Below the pieces are notes generated by a model, which was given only the letters and a program-made list of their open reading frames with translations, was not told where the DNA came from and searched no databases. Shown here piece by piece: positions 10,495 to 22,739 of a stretch of DNA of 64,000 nt. The position numbers and the translations under genes are program-made. The stretch is from Bidens hawaiensis. Its lineage: Eukaryota > Streptophyta > Magnoliopsida > Asterales > Asteraceae. How positions within the stretch are numbered: position 1 is the first letter of the stretch; every line of letters begins with the position of its first letter. The stretch is from NCBI GenBank assembly GCA_021521415.1, contig JAIQDT010010038.1, positions 1-64,000 on the forward strand, given 5' to 3'.

Positions 10495-13400
10495 ATGGCT
10501 GTAAACAATATGTGGGTTGTTGACAGTGGTTGTTCCCGGCACATGACTGGTAACAAGAAATTGTTACGTGACTGGAAGTCTGTTCAAGGTGGAAGGGTCA
10601 GTTTCGCAGGAGAGATTGGAGGAAGAATTAGTGGTATTGGGACTGTGACAAATGGCATAATAAAGTTGGAAAAGGTGAATTTTATGGAAGAGTTGAAGCA
10701 TAACTTGTTGAGTGTCTCTCAGATTTGTGACAAAGAATACACCTTTCATTTTACTAAAGATGAGGCACTCGTACTTTATCCTGGTTTCAAAATACCAGAG
10801 GCTTGGGTTGTGATGAAAGCTCCAAGAGAAAGAACATGTATGTAATGGATATGAGATCAACCGATATGACAACAGAAGAGTCATGTCTTCTGTCAAAAGC
10901 AACAGAATCTGAGTCAGAATTATGGCACCGAAGAATGGGTCATATTCATCTTCGCAAGATGAATTACATTGTCAAGAACGGGCTGGTACTAGGGGTTCCT
11001 TTGAAAAACTTAAATTTTAAAGACCAGTGTGTATCTTGCAAGAAAGGAAAAGAGCACATGAAGCCTCATCACTCCAAGAAGGTTAACTCAATTGTCAGCA
11101 CCTTGGACCTACTTCACATGGATCTCTTTGGTCCTGTGAATGTAAAGAGCTTAGGAGGAACTTCATACTGTTTGGTGGTAACCGATGATTACTCACGATA
11201 CTCTTGGGTCTATTTTCTGAAGGCAAAAAATGAGACAGTTCAGTTGGTAATTAACTTGATTACCAAGGTAAAAAATATTGTTGGGAGGAAGGTTAAGTAC
11301 ATCAGGAGTGATAATGGTACAGAGTTCAAGAACTATCAGATGGAGATGTTTTGTTTACAGAAAGGGATAGAGCATCTGTACAGTGCCCCATATACTCCAC
11401 AACAAAATGGAGTAGCTGAGAGGAAGAATAGAACTCTAATCGAAGGCGCCATGACCATGCTTGCGGATGCTAAACTTCCTGTGGTGTTCTGGGTTGAGGC
11501 TGTTGCTACAGCCTGTTATATCCTTAATCGAGTTTTAACTGTTAAAAGATTAAATAAAACCTGTTATGAACTTATGCATGGTAGAAAGCCTATTTTGAAA
11601 GGTCTTGAACCTTTCGGGTCCCCATGTTCGATATTAAAGACTAACTCTAAATTTGGTGAGAAAGCTGACGAAGGTATCTTAGTTGGCTATATTGTTGGGA
11701 CACCCAACAGAAGAGTCTTTAATTTATCATACAACAAGGTTGAGGTGGTCTGTAACACTGACAATACTAGTCACAAATCACCAAGGCCTAGCATGGGACC
11801 AGCAGAGGCTTTCGACTATGATAAGCTATTCAAATCTTTTAATATACCTTACTTGGATTTTGCAGATATTGATGAGAAAATGGCCTCATAGATGCTGTAT
11901 GACAAAGAGGAGACCATCGTACAACGTCCGCAATATAATGAAAATCCACCGACCTCGTCAAGTGCGGTTGAAACTCCTGTTGTCTCGAATGAAGATGAAT
12001 TCCACAATCCGTTTCACACTCAACCTTAGCCTCACTCTGATGAACTCTCTTCAAATCTTGAGAATGATCTGGAAGTCGGTCCGATACAGACCACCAAAAT
12101 TCACAAGAGTCATCCTTTGGAGAATGTGATCGGCAATCCTTCTGATGGTGTAAGTACTAGAAGAAGTTTGGAGGAACACACATGTGTGTATGCAAGCATT
12201 AAAGACACGGGTATTATAAATAAGTGCTTGTAGACCTGCTTCATCAGTTAGATTGAACCAAAGAATTACCAAATGGCACTGAAGGATAGCTCGTGGGTTG
12301 AACCCATGCAGGAAGAACTGGCACAGTTTGAGAAGATGGAAGTATGGCAGTTAGTTGAAAAACCGCAAGAAGTGAACGCTATCGGTACAAAGTGGGTTTT
12401 TAAATGCAAGAGAGATGAGAAGGGGATAATCATACGCAACAAGGCAAGATTGGTAGTGAAAGGGTTTAATCAGCAGGAAGGAATCGATTACAACGAAGTT
12501 TTTGCTCCTGTGGCAAGATTGGAGGCAATTCGAATATTTCTGGCATTTGCTGCACACAAAGAGATGAAAGTGTTCCAGTTAGATGTGAAAAGTGCCTTTC
12601 TAAATGGTAAAGTCGATGAGGTGGTATATGTTGAACAACCTCCTGGTTTTCCTGACCCGAATTTTCCTGATCATGTGTACAAACTGAGCAAAGCACTATA
12701 TGGGCTACATCAGGCACCTCGAGCCTGGTATGCAAATTTGTCAGACTACTTGCTAGAGAATGGGTTTGAGAGAGGGAAGATTGATAGTACGTTGTTTGTC
12801 AAGAGTAAAGGGGGAGATTTCCTACTCGTTCAGGTTTATGTGGACGATATCATCTTTGTTGCCTCAAAAGTTACTATGTGTCAGGAGTTTGAAGCAGTCA
12901 TGAAGAAGAGGTTTGAGATGAGCGCCATGGGCGAATTAACTTTCTTTTTGGGATTGCAGGTAGATCAGAAGAAAGATGGCATGTTTATTCATCAAACAAA
13001 GTATGTCCATGATGTGCTTAAACGCTTCAAGATGGATGATAGTACCCCATTCGACACTCCAATCTGCGTCAACCACAAACTGGGTGTTGATTTCGACAGT
13101 GATGAAGATGTGGATCCCACTCAATATCGGGCATTCATAGGTTCTTTAATGTATCTAACTGCATCTAGACCTGACATTATGTTTGCAGTTTGTCTTTGTG
13201 CTCGTTTTCAGGCAAACCCGAAGGAATCACACATGAAGGGAGTGAAAAGAATCTTGCGGTATCTTAAAGGAAAGCCTAAGTTGGGACTATGGTACTCGAA
13301 AGGGGGAGAACTGGATTTGGTAGCATACACCGATTCTGACTATGGAGGCTGCAATCAAAACAGGATGTCAACAACTGGTGGATGTCAGTTTCTCGGAGGA

Positions 13401-13764
13401 AGATTGGTGCCGTGGCAGTGCAAGAAGCAGAACTCTGTAGCCATTTCCACCTGCGAAGCAGAATATATGGCAGCATCGAACTGCTGCTCCCAGGTTTTAT
13501 TGATACAACAACAAATGCGCGATTATGGTCTGAATTTCACTCAAACTCCTATTTGCATTGATAACACTGCTGCTATCTCAGTAACTAACAATCCCGTTAA
13601 ACACAGTAAAACTAAACATATTGACATTCGTCATCATTTTATACGGATTGTGCTGAGAAGAAATTAATTTTTCTTGAAAAGGTTGATTCACTGGATAATT
13701 TTGCCGATCTTTTTACTAAAGCTTTTGACCAATCCCTCAAAACCTTGTTGAGCTTAATGGGATG
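10495..13764 (+). pseudogene. Copia pol: protease, integrase, RT, RNase H (frameshifted)
   Basis: Protease: 'WVVDSGCSRHMTGN' (10510-10550, DSG intact). A frameshift near 10830 leads into integrase, 10850-11891: the zinc-binding His pair at about 10922-10945 and CVSC near 11030, then the D-D-E core (HMDLFGP about 11118, RSDNGTEF about 11302, NGVAERKNRT about 11406). A TAG at 11889 and decayed sequence to 12272 break the link to RT. RT (12273-13300) has [28 protein letters not shown] and the YVDD box at about 12837. RNase H (13300-13667) has [24 protein letters not shown] and [17 protein letters not shown] last frameshift near 13650 precedes the conserved C-terminus (NFADLFTKAF, to about 13764). 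PR-INT-RT-RH order is diagnostic of Ty1/Copia. Confidence 0.93.
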
Positions 13765-15089
13765 ATCAATCCCGAGTAACCTAGTTTTCTCTTTTCTCTT
13801 AAAAAAAACAAAAAAAAAACATCACTATCGCTTAAAATTATATCGGTTGCTTATGTTTGAAGGACATATCCCAAGGATATGTTTGGTCCTTACATCTACG
13901 TGTAGATTATAAGGATAGCCATTAATCGGATGACTGAAAGCGACCGGAGCGGTTTATAATGGGTTTTATTCTTTCGCTTAAAATTAGTTGTTCATACTTA
14001 GTCAGAGGGACACATACTCGTATGTGGTCGGTCCGGATGATCCACTGGATCTTCAGGATAGCCGTTTTACCTAAAGACTTTGAATTGATCGGGGCGTTTG
14101 AATTTAAAAATTTTTTGGGGGGGAGATGATATAATTTTTCAGTCTATAACTTCGCAAGAAGTTTCAATACGGTGTTAAAATGAAAATTGATACAACCTTG
14201 GAAAGTGATAGATAAACTGATTTTGTGTGCTTAACTGGTGAAGTAATTAAGCCTAAAAGACTTTAGAACAGTCATTGTATGTTATGGTAGCTTTCTATGG
14301 TGCGTAAAAGTAGAAGTGATTCAAACTAAATCTTCTCGATTTACTATGGAGAGTCATTCTGAGTTGTGCATGTCTCCACATACATCTTTCCGAATGATAG
14401 GCAGAAAAGTGATTACCCAGTCATACACGAGCCCGTGAGTGTTCTGATTCCCACAAAGATAGTGTTGAGTATCTGCAGTGATCCAGATTCGGGATATGCA
14501 GTTGTCTTAGATTTGCAGTTGTAAAAAAAAATAAATAAAAAAATAAAAAAAAAACTCTAGTTATTATCGTTAAGCCTCATGAAGCTAATCTTGTTACAAA
14601 TATCAAGAAAGAGGCAAGATAGAATATTTCAAAGTAGAAGAAAGATCGGGAAGACGATTCAGAAGATCGACATATGATCCTTGATTAATCAGACACTACG
14701 GGTCGAAGTCAACTCGGGGTGACTTGGGGAAAGCCAAATACGCTTTAAGAATAGATAGGAGGCATCACAATCTCTCATGTGATGTCCATCTAAATTTTGA
14801 GCTTAATTAAACCTAATACGTATCACAGAAGCAATGAAAACCATAGAAAGTTTTATACCTGCCTACAACCTGTTTCTCTATGTCGTAATACCGCTGAACA
14901 TGGATCTGAGTGACAGCCTCTTAAGTAGTATGATTCCTGTTCGGATCTTTTCTAAAACATGCAGGTTTTCTTCAAGACTGAAATTTGATCCCGTTTATTC
15001 TTTTATTCAAATTTTTGTTATGTCTTTCGCATTATAGTTTAAACTTTTAAACTTTTGGTTACTTGGTTCTTTGATCGTTAAGTTTTAAT
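13765..15089. other. Non-coding interval after pol with an internal PPT-like tract
   Basis: No credible coding. A run of seven G's and a purine tail (14117-14126) lies about 350 bp after pol and is followed by TG (14127), which is what a 3' LTR boundary looks like. The true 3' LTR is 4.6 kb further on. Two short A-rich tracts (13801-13820, 14521-14552) are also present. A 67-codon frame at 14834-15037 has no recognised domain and is probably chance. Confidence 0.45.
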
Positions 15090-15745
15090 CTTTTTGGGCG
15101 AAGTTAAAGGCGAAGTTGACCATTGGTCAACTTTGAACAAAGTTGTTTTAAGTTAAATAATGGGCGAACTTAACAGATGGGCGAAGTTGGAAGACAGGCG
15201 AACTTACATGTGCGGCGAAGTTAAACTAACTTCGCCTCCTGGGTTTTCTGAAAACTATATAATAGGGATCTTGGTCAAATTTTGTCAAACCTTTAAACTT
15301 CTAAACCCTCGGCGAAGTTGCTAGTTGAATCGAACCTCTCGTTTGTCAATTTTGTTCCATAAAACAGGTTGGTCCGATCGAAGAAATACATAATCATTAT
15401 TGTATGAGATTAATCGGTTTCTAAATTATCGTTTATGATCTTCTTCTTGTACCAAACCCTTCCTACAATGTCGGTCCGATTTGAATGCAATTTTTGGTGA
15501 TATTAAGCTACTTTATTCCTTAATCGCTTTACCTTTGTCCTATTTCTACTATCTGATCGGCCATTCGTTGCAATAATTGGGTGTAAATCTTGCGCCGCTG
15601 TATATGGCGAAGTTAAGGTTCTTGGCGAAGTTAAAGTAACTTCGCCAGTCAATTAACATCGCTGAAGCTATAACTTCGCCTGTACCATGCATGGCGAAGT
15701 TGTAGCCTGTTGATGCGAAGATCTGACTTGGCTCGTTTGTTTTGC
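15090..15745 (+). promoter_or_regulatory. Internal promoter-like block before the third ORF
   Basis: GCGAAGTT or AACTTCGC occurs at about 15098, 15110, 15181, 15214 and 15227 (plus gcgaactt variants), followed 18 bp later by a TATA box (ctatataata, 15255-15264). More copies lie at 15311, 15605, 15625, 15640, 15675 and 15693, in what would be the leader. This mirrors the U3-TATA-leader layout of the LTR and suggests separate transcription of the downstream ORF. The promoter function is inferred. Confidence 0.45.
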
Positions 15746-15749
15746 AGAT

Positions 15750-18658
15750 ATGGCTGTTGTGGCAGATGCTGGTGGCGCTGGTGGTGATGAAGGTGGAGAT
15801 AATAACAGACAGTTTTTTCCGAGTCACAACATGTATATCACTTGGATCCGGATGCTCGTGGAATAGACGATTATCGTGAGATCATTTCATTTCTCGTTCG
15901 CTCATGTATTTTTCATGCCATCACTACTACTCTTCCCATTTCACTCCCAAATATTGAAGACTTTTGGAGAACCGTTGAATATGACTGTAGGATTGAGCCT
16001 CCGGTTATGCTTGCCACTGTTAATAATCAAGTGGTACAGTTCTCGGCCGATCAAATAAGGGTAGCTTTACAGTTTGGGGTTGAGACTACTAACGATCCTA
16101 ATGAATTTTCAGCCACTTTCCGTAATGGTGCATTCGTTCGTATGGGGTATTCAGGACCGTTGGCAGACTCTCAGAGAAGGAAGGGGTTTTTGTTAGATCG
16201 GTGGAGGTTTTTGATGCACGTGATGATAGTGTGAATGTCTGGTCGTAAAGCTGGTACAGATGGTATGGGTGCGACGATGCAATCGGCTATGACTGCTTTA
16301 ACCTACAACAAGCCCTATAGTTTCAGCCAGATGATATTTTTATGAGATTGATCGTCAGAGACGTGCAGTGGCTTGGGAAAGGTTTTTGATGTATCTGAGA
16401 TTCTTACAGATGACACTCAATCATGTAGCTCCAAATCTGCCACAACGGCGCCCCATTTCCTATGTAGAAAGTGTTTCCAAGAGAATTTTTGCTCAATGTA
16501 AATCTTCGAGTGCACGTAGCAGGGAAGCGTTACGTCCGAGGCACACGGCCCTGTTTGGTTACTTAGTGAATCCTGCTTATGTTGCTCCTCCGGGAGATGA
16601 ATTTCTTGATCCGGCACCGTAACAGGCTAATTTCCCTCAACTACCTCCTGTGGTTCAACAACCACTAGTGGTACAGCAAGCACAGCCTGCTGATCCTGTT
16701 GCAGCTCCAGAGGAACAGGTTGATCTTGAAGTTGCCTATGGAGGGCAAGGGTTCTTTGACATGGAACGGGTTGATCCAGCTGCTGAAGTTCAAGCCTCTG
16801 TAGCTGAGGCGTCTGGTGTAAATGTTTCCATGGTCGCTACATCTGTGGCCGATTCTGAGAGAATTGACTCTGACTCCTCTACTGACGATATCGTTGAAGC
16901 ACAACAAATCCTTGCCAGACAAGAAAGGATTCATGGAAAGCGAAAGAAAGACTCAGATGACAGTGAGTCAGACTATGAGGAGGATCTATATCGTCTGGTA
17001 CGACGATCAAAGAAGGAAAGGGTTAGTGAAAGTTCTAGAGTTGGTGAAAGTTCAAGGGTTGTTCGTTTTTCCCCACCATCGTTGTCCGGTATGACTATGT
17101 TACCTGCTTCTACTGTCACACCGTCGATAACCATAAGTGTTCCTTTGGTGACCACGTCGTCATCATTTGGTACTCCTCCAACCACGTTTCAGTTTACAGC
17201 ACCGGAGATAGTTTCCTTGCCACCTCCTACTCTTACTCCATCGGAGGTTGTTGCTAGATTTGTTGAGTCGACGTTGGTTGCTACTATGGGGTTGCCTTTC
17301 TCCATACCACTCACGGTTACTTTTCAGCCTACCTCTGATATTCCAGAAAGTTTGGAATTCCACCGCCGTATGCTCAAGATATTTCTCACATGGCGGTTCG
17401 ATTTTGATTCTACTCTGTCTGACACTGAAGGGATTGCGGCTCTGGAACGGGTAGTTGCTAAACAATCACGAATCAACCTCATCCAGACACAAGCTATTCA
17501 GCGACTGGTGGCAGAAAATCAGATACAATCATCACTCCTTGTTGAACACGGTAAACTATTTGATGCTCTTAAACAGTTCTTAGCATCTCAGGGGGGAGAC
17601 GAGCTGCAAGGGTGATGAATTGAGAACTAAGAAGAGGCAAGATAAAGACGATGATCCCAATGCGTCGAAAGATGCAGGTGGTGAGTTGCCAAGAACTGAA
17701 CAGAATCTTGGGACTTCCACATCTCAGGGGAGAGTCTGCTGGTCCATCAAGCAGTACGGGTGGTGACACAGTGGTGGTTGTAGACGATAAATGTGTGTTG
17801 GGAAATGATGATGATGAGTTAGTTGATGATGTGTTGACGGCTGATGAGATTGGAAAAATTGGGGAACAGATAGAGATTGATAGTGAGTTGGAAGAAGGGG
17901 AGATAGTTGATGATGGTGTAGAGCATGATATTCCGAGTATTGATAAGGTGAACCTGAGTCAAGATAAAAGTGTGCCAGATGAGTCTGAGTGGGAAGAACA
18001 ACCGAGATGGAAAGAAGGCTATGTTCAGTGGTTCTTCAAAACAAAGAAGCCTGCGGTACCAACAATGTTTAAGAAGAGTTTCAATATCAAGGGCTACGCT
18101 GAGTCAAAGAAAGGTATCATTTGCTGGTTGTATGACGAACAGTTGAAGTTGTTTGTGATAAAGCGTTATGATGGGATTCAGTATTTTAAGAAGGCTTTGA
18201 GATCGCTTAACACCTTGCCTGAGTGTGAGGTGAAAGATTTGGCACATTTGAGATTGATTAATCGAAGTGATGACAACTTTGGAAGATGGGTTGGAAGGAT
18301 TGTGTGGAAAGAAAGCGTGAAAGAGAAAAAGTTTGAGTTGTTGAAACCACAAAAAGGAAAGTTAGTCGAAGACAAGGAAAGAGGAATGAGGGCTGACGGT
18401 AAGCCTTGGATGGTGATGAAATACAAGCCGATTCGGTGCTTGAAAGAGGTTCCGATGAAGATGATGCCCAAGGATGTGTTGAAGGATCTCAAGTGGTGGT
18501 ACGTTGATTGCCAGACTGCTGAAGCTGTTATGGAAGATGAGGATGAACAGGAGATCCTGAGAGTGTATGATCCCATGCAGGTACTCAATGATAAGAAGAT
18601 TTTCTACATTCCTGCGTGGAAGGATGAAGCTAAGATGAGGATGAACAGGAGATCCTGA
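15750..18658 (+). pseudogene. Third ORF of the SIRE-like element, unknown protein
   Basis: ATG at 15750 follows a strong splice-acceptor sequence (gtttgttttgcag, ending 15747). Frame changes near 15838, 16235-16367 and 16623-16650 split it into 15750-15860, 15842-16234, 16368-16622, 16650-17615 and 17651-18658. N-terminal block (15842-16620): globular, with 'DFWRTVEYDCRIEPPVMLATVN' and 'RFLMYLRFLQ'. Middle (16650-17340): Gln/Val, then Ser/Thr/Pro-rich, with a basic patch (RKKDSDDSESDYEED). A helical segment follows (17430-17590). C-terminal block (17980-18640): 'GYAESKKGIICWLYDEQLKLFVIKRYDGIQYFKK', a Trp-rich stretch and 'DPMQVLNDKKIFYIP'. I see no signal peptide or membrane segment, so an envelope role is not supported. 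The decayed copy at 1-2393 shows the same blocks, so the ORF is a stable part of this lineage. Function unknown. Confidence 0.7.
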
Positions 18659-18770
18659 GAGTGTATGGTCTCTGTCTGTGTAAGACAGGACGTTCATGCT
18701 TGAATACGAGTGGTACGAGATTTTTGGATTACAGACACGAGAAAGAAGATAGAGATATGAAGCTACTGCC

Positions 18771-18780
18771 AAGGGGGAGT
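18771..18780 (+). other. Polypurine tract of the SIRE-like Copia
   Basis: AAGGGGGAGT lies one base before the 3' LTR start at 18782. It is the expected plus-strand primer site. Confidence 0.9.
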
Positions 18781-18781
18781 T

Positions 18782-19183
18782 TGTTGGTGCATGATGTCAG
18801 TAGTTCAGTATCTCGTGTTTATTCGTGTCTGTAATCATTTAGATTGTTTGTTTTATGTTGAATATTGTTTCTTATATGTTCGCCATGTTTTAAGCGAACT
18901 TGAAGGTCAGCGAAGTTATGACAACTTCGCCTAGTATGTTAGGCGAAGTTGTCGACTTATATAAACTAATAACTTCAGCATTTTGGGTTAGGTTTTTACG
19001 ATTGGTTTTGTGATTCTTTGAGTCACATGTTTGTTCTCACAATATATCGAGTATTATCTTATATTCTCGTGAGTTTACTTATATTCAACGTATTAATCGT
19101 CTCGACACTCGTATCGTATACGTGGGGATTCCGCACCCTCGTGTTACGAGATACTTCCGTGTAGATCCGGCTGGGAACCTACA
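18782..19183 (+). repeat. 3' LTR of the SIRE-like Copia (family B)
   Basis: 402 bp, same ends as the 5' LTR, differing by about nine substitutions by eye (for example atttgtg/attcgtg and gcgatttt/gcgaactt). The palindromes at 18910-18950 and the TATA box at 18958 are kept. Confidence 0.93.
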
Positions 19184-19381
19184 GGATCAAGAAAAAAAGT
19201 CAAACATATGCATCTACAAGCTTTTAAAATTTGTTGATGTTGCATAGTACATTACAGTTCCTAATCTCTCAATTTAGCATCCCTAAATCACACTCTTAAG
19301 TTCAGTCTCTTTAGCATAAAATAAAGGAACTAACAGATAAGCTGAAATCAAGAGCACAAGATAATCAAATCCCCTAGACCT
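19184..19381. other. Flank between the Copia element and the CACTA element
   Basis: About 200 bp of unique-looking sequence. It ends in CCT, the left target copy of the CACTA element. With that element removed it would join the sequence at 27819 onwards, which may be part of a minus-strand host gene. Confidence 0.4.
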
Positions 19382-19960
19382 CACTACGTGAATATCGACT
19401 TTTAGCCACACATGTGGTCTGGGCGATTTGCCACACTTCGGCTTAAATGTGTGGCTAAAAGGTCTTTGACAATGTTTGAAAACCTTCCAGAATGTTTTGG
19501 CCACACATGTTATTCTTCATGTGACCATTCTATACCTACTTAGGTACTTTTCGCCACACTTTGAAAAAACTGTGACAAAATCTAGCCACATTATAAAAAC
19601 GTGTGGCGAAATGTGACCTACAGTCATAGTTTGTTTGATCTTTGATACATGTGACCAAAAACACATGCATTAGCCACAAACTATGACATTTAACTAGCCA
19701 CATGTTTTAATAGTGTGGCCAAATGTGACGAACGGCTACTGTATTGATTAGAGATGTGTCTAAAAGGTAAAAGATATAGCCACTTATATTACGTTGTGTG
19801 GTCTAATGTCACATTTGTTAGCCACATTTTTAATAATGTGGCGAAATATGACGAACAACCATTGTATTTATTAGTAATGTGGCTATAACGCTTAAAATAT
19901 ATGGCCACTTATACAAGGTTGTGTGACCAAAGAGTAGTTTAGTTTTATATGGCTAAAACG
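19382..19960. repeat. CACTA left subterminal repeats
   Basis: More than ten TAGCCACA / TGTGGCTA motifs and variants occur in both orientations over about 580 bp from the left TIR. They resemble those near the right end. Confidence 0.75.
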
Positions 19961-20238
19961 CTTTATTTTTCCTAAGTACCATCACCTTCACCTCCTCCCA
20001 ATTACAAACCAAATCTATAAACATCGATTGAAGCTCATTACTCTTCTTCATCACTTTGATTCTTGCTCCAAACTTCATCAACCATCCTGCGATCAAATCT
20101 AACGGGGATTTTCAACATGATTAATTAGAACCTTAGAGATGTCAAAAAAATGTTAGGGTTTGAGTTTTGTTGAGATTAGTTGGTTGACAAATTCGTTCTC
20201 GTTTATTGATTAGTCTGTAACTTGATGTTAAACAACGA

Positions 20239-22730
20239 TTATGTAACATCCCAAATTTCAAGATTTTTATAAATATGGATTTTAAACCAAAGAGGGGTCA
20301 AAGAGGAAATAAAACAAAAGGGTGGGTGATGTATATTTTTGGATGTTCTCGATGTGTGTGTGGACAGAAGAAGAAAACAAGCAAGAAGAAGAGAACGAGC
20401 AAGAAGGAGAACAGATGATTTCACTTCTCAAATCGATTATCAAATCGAGCATTAGAAATACATAATCATCGTCTAGTAGATCGATTATTGGGTAAGTGTT
20501 TCTAACCCTAAAGTTGGGGCTTTGTTATCTACATTTCATGCATGATGATCTAGTACGTGTTTTATGTGATTATTGATGAACTGATAGTGATAATATTGAT
20601 TATGTGATCTATTACTAGTTATAATTGTTGATTCTATCATAGTAGTGTCAAACTGTGTTCAAGAGTATACCATATTTGATGAACACAGTTGATAAATTAG
20701 AGATCTTTTATGGATGTGGTTATATGATTATAATATGTACACATAGGTTGATTGTTGTAATGCATCAAACATAAGAGGTCATTGTTAAAATGTGTGAGCA
20801 AATAGGCATTTCAGATCGTGCGTAGAGATTTAAAGTAATGATTTCAAATGAATGCACACAAGGTGTTTGTGAAAATGTCTCAACCAACAAGGAATTAAAA
20901 GAGTTGTTAAGATGTGAAATTCATATTACTACTGTCAATAAAGTTCGTATAAAATTATAGAAAAATCGGGTGAATGTGTATAATACATGCTTGAAAACCT
21001 CTTTTGATGTACTAGGTTTCATTTTTGAACATGATAAGCTAATTTAGACTTAAAACGGATCAAAATAGTAGATTAAAATGATGACAGTCTGCTGTTTGAA
21101 GTTAAATTATGTTGCTGTCCTGTTCTTTGAATAATCATATAAAATAGTATAAAAATCCGAGAAAGATGTATTTTATATTTTTGAAAAGCTCCTTGAGTCT
21201 ACTACGTTTTATATGTGAACATGAAAAGCTTTTTCGGATGAAATATTGTTCAAAACAGTTAGTTTCTAGAGCAATACAGCAGATTCAGCATACTGTTTTG
21301 ACGGAAAATAGGTTGCTGACCTGTTTTGCTAAAAATCACATATAATAAACCGTAGCTCCGATAAAGGTGAACTTTATATGCTTGAAAACCACTGTGAGTT
21401 TACTACATTTTACTTTTGAGCATATTAAGTTAGTTCTGACTTTTAACTAGTCAAAAGTTGAGATGAATAGGTGCTGCACAAAAGGTGCAAAACTGAAAAT
21501 ATTTTTTTTTCATAATAATAAATGGTGTGCGCACTTGTTTAGAAGAGATTATGACATAACTGCTTTAATGTAAATTAATTCCATAATGTATGAAGTTGCT
21601 AAGTAGAGCCTAGTCATATATGTACTGAGTTAACCATTAAAATGAGGGAAGTGGATAAATGACTTGAAAATGTTTAACTGATAACTTGATGAACACATTG
21701 ATGATTCTTGGCTTGTTAATTATTCGGTATGAATGAGAGTGGTATGAAAATATAAAGAATACTAATGTCGAGTGTCCACATTATGTATTCTAACTTTTTG
21801 AAAGTTGACTTTAACAAGCTAGGTATGTTGAAGCTTGGAAGCCAACGAGTCAAATGGACGAAGTTTAATCAAACTCCTACGAACAAAGGTAAGTTTATCT
21901 TACATCTATTTTAAGAAGTTACAAGTCTTATTAGTATGTTTTGATTTATTATGAATATCAAATGGATACGGGCCGCCTTGACCCATTAATTGCAAGTTGA
22001 TTATTTTGACTATACTTAGTGCGTACTGGTTGTTTTAACTCGTTATAGTTTGAAGTTTACCCTACAAAATGTCTAAGGGGGAATTACTCGTGTCTAGAAT
22101 ATAAATAGTACTAGCATTGTGTAGTACGGTTTGATTTGGGTTTCAGACCAGCTTGTCGATTATAATAATAATATAGTACCTAGATGAAGATTTGACTCGT
22201 TGGTGAATATTAAATTAGCAGCATGATTTAATTAGAGAAATGATTCGTTAAGTTGTTTAGACGGGTTGAAAAGTTGTAACCGTTTCTAAAGTTAAATTTT
22301 AGTTGAGACGTGAAATAGCATTAATATTAATTTAAATGGGTTGTAATTATGTTGATGGGTTATAGTCATGCTGATTAGAAACAGGTACGCGAAGCTTATG
22401 ATCAATCGGGCGAGTTAAGATACATAATAAATTGAATCTTTGGAGTTGCATAACGGTAGGCAGCATAGACTACGCTGGACATGGATTGGCTTAATATTTT
22501 GACTAATGTTACTCCGGGTTTAATATCTTATTTATATATAATATAATATTTAAAGTGCAAGTTTCTAATATTGATAATAAATCATGAATAAGTTTTAAAA
22601 TATGTACTATCTTTGATTAAAAGACAAGTTCCTACGGATATTATACGTGATGTTCGGATATTATACGTGATGTGTGGATATATGTTAGGACTTTTGGTAC
22701 TGTTGACATTACTTATTATCACCAACGATT
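20239..22730. mobile_element. LTR-like insertion inside the CACTA element
   Basis: It begins TGTAACATCCCAAATTTC, a typical Gypsy LTR start, and interrupts a phrase (gtaacttgatgttaaac) that recurs uninterrupted at 24900-24917. It holds three diverged copies of a roughly 190-bp tandem repeat (about 20940, 21125 and 21310; the phrases 'cttgaaaa' and 'gaacatgaaaagct' recur). No coding, PBS or matching second LTR was seen. The right boundary is uncertain. Confidence 0.45.
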
Positions 22731-22739
22731 TTTTTTAAT

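Larger units (their letters stand above)
6985..19183 (+). mobile_element. 12.2-kb SIRE-like Ty1/Copia retrotransposon, complete but mutated
   Basis: Two 402-bp direct repeats (6985-7386, 18782-19183) start TGTTGG and end CTACA. They bracket a tRNA-iMet-type PBS, gag, pol in Copia order (PR-INT-RT-RNase H), a 2-kb non-coding stretch, a third ORF and a PPT. Target duplication is ggata (6980-6984) against ggatc (19184-19188), 4 of 5. By eye the LTRs differ at about 9 of 402 positions, so the insertion is not recent. With a commonly used plant rate of 1.3e-8 per site per year that would be under one million years (inference). Large gag, two gag knuckles and an extra ORF after pol fit the SIRE/Maximus lineage. 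Stops and frameshifts in every ORF make this copy non-autonomous now. Confidence 0.92.

Noticed and set aside
15750..18658. Calling the third ORF an envelope gene
   Set aside because: No signal peptide, transmembrane segment or furin-like site is visible; position alone is not enough.
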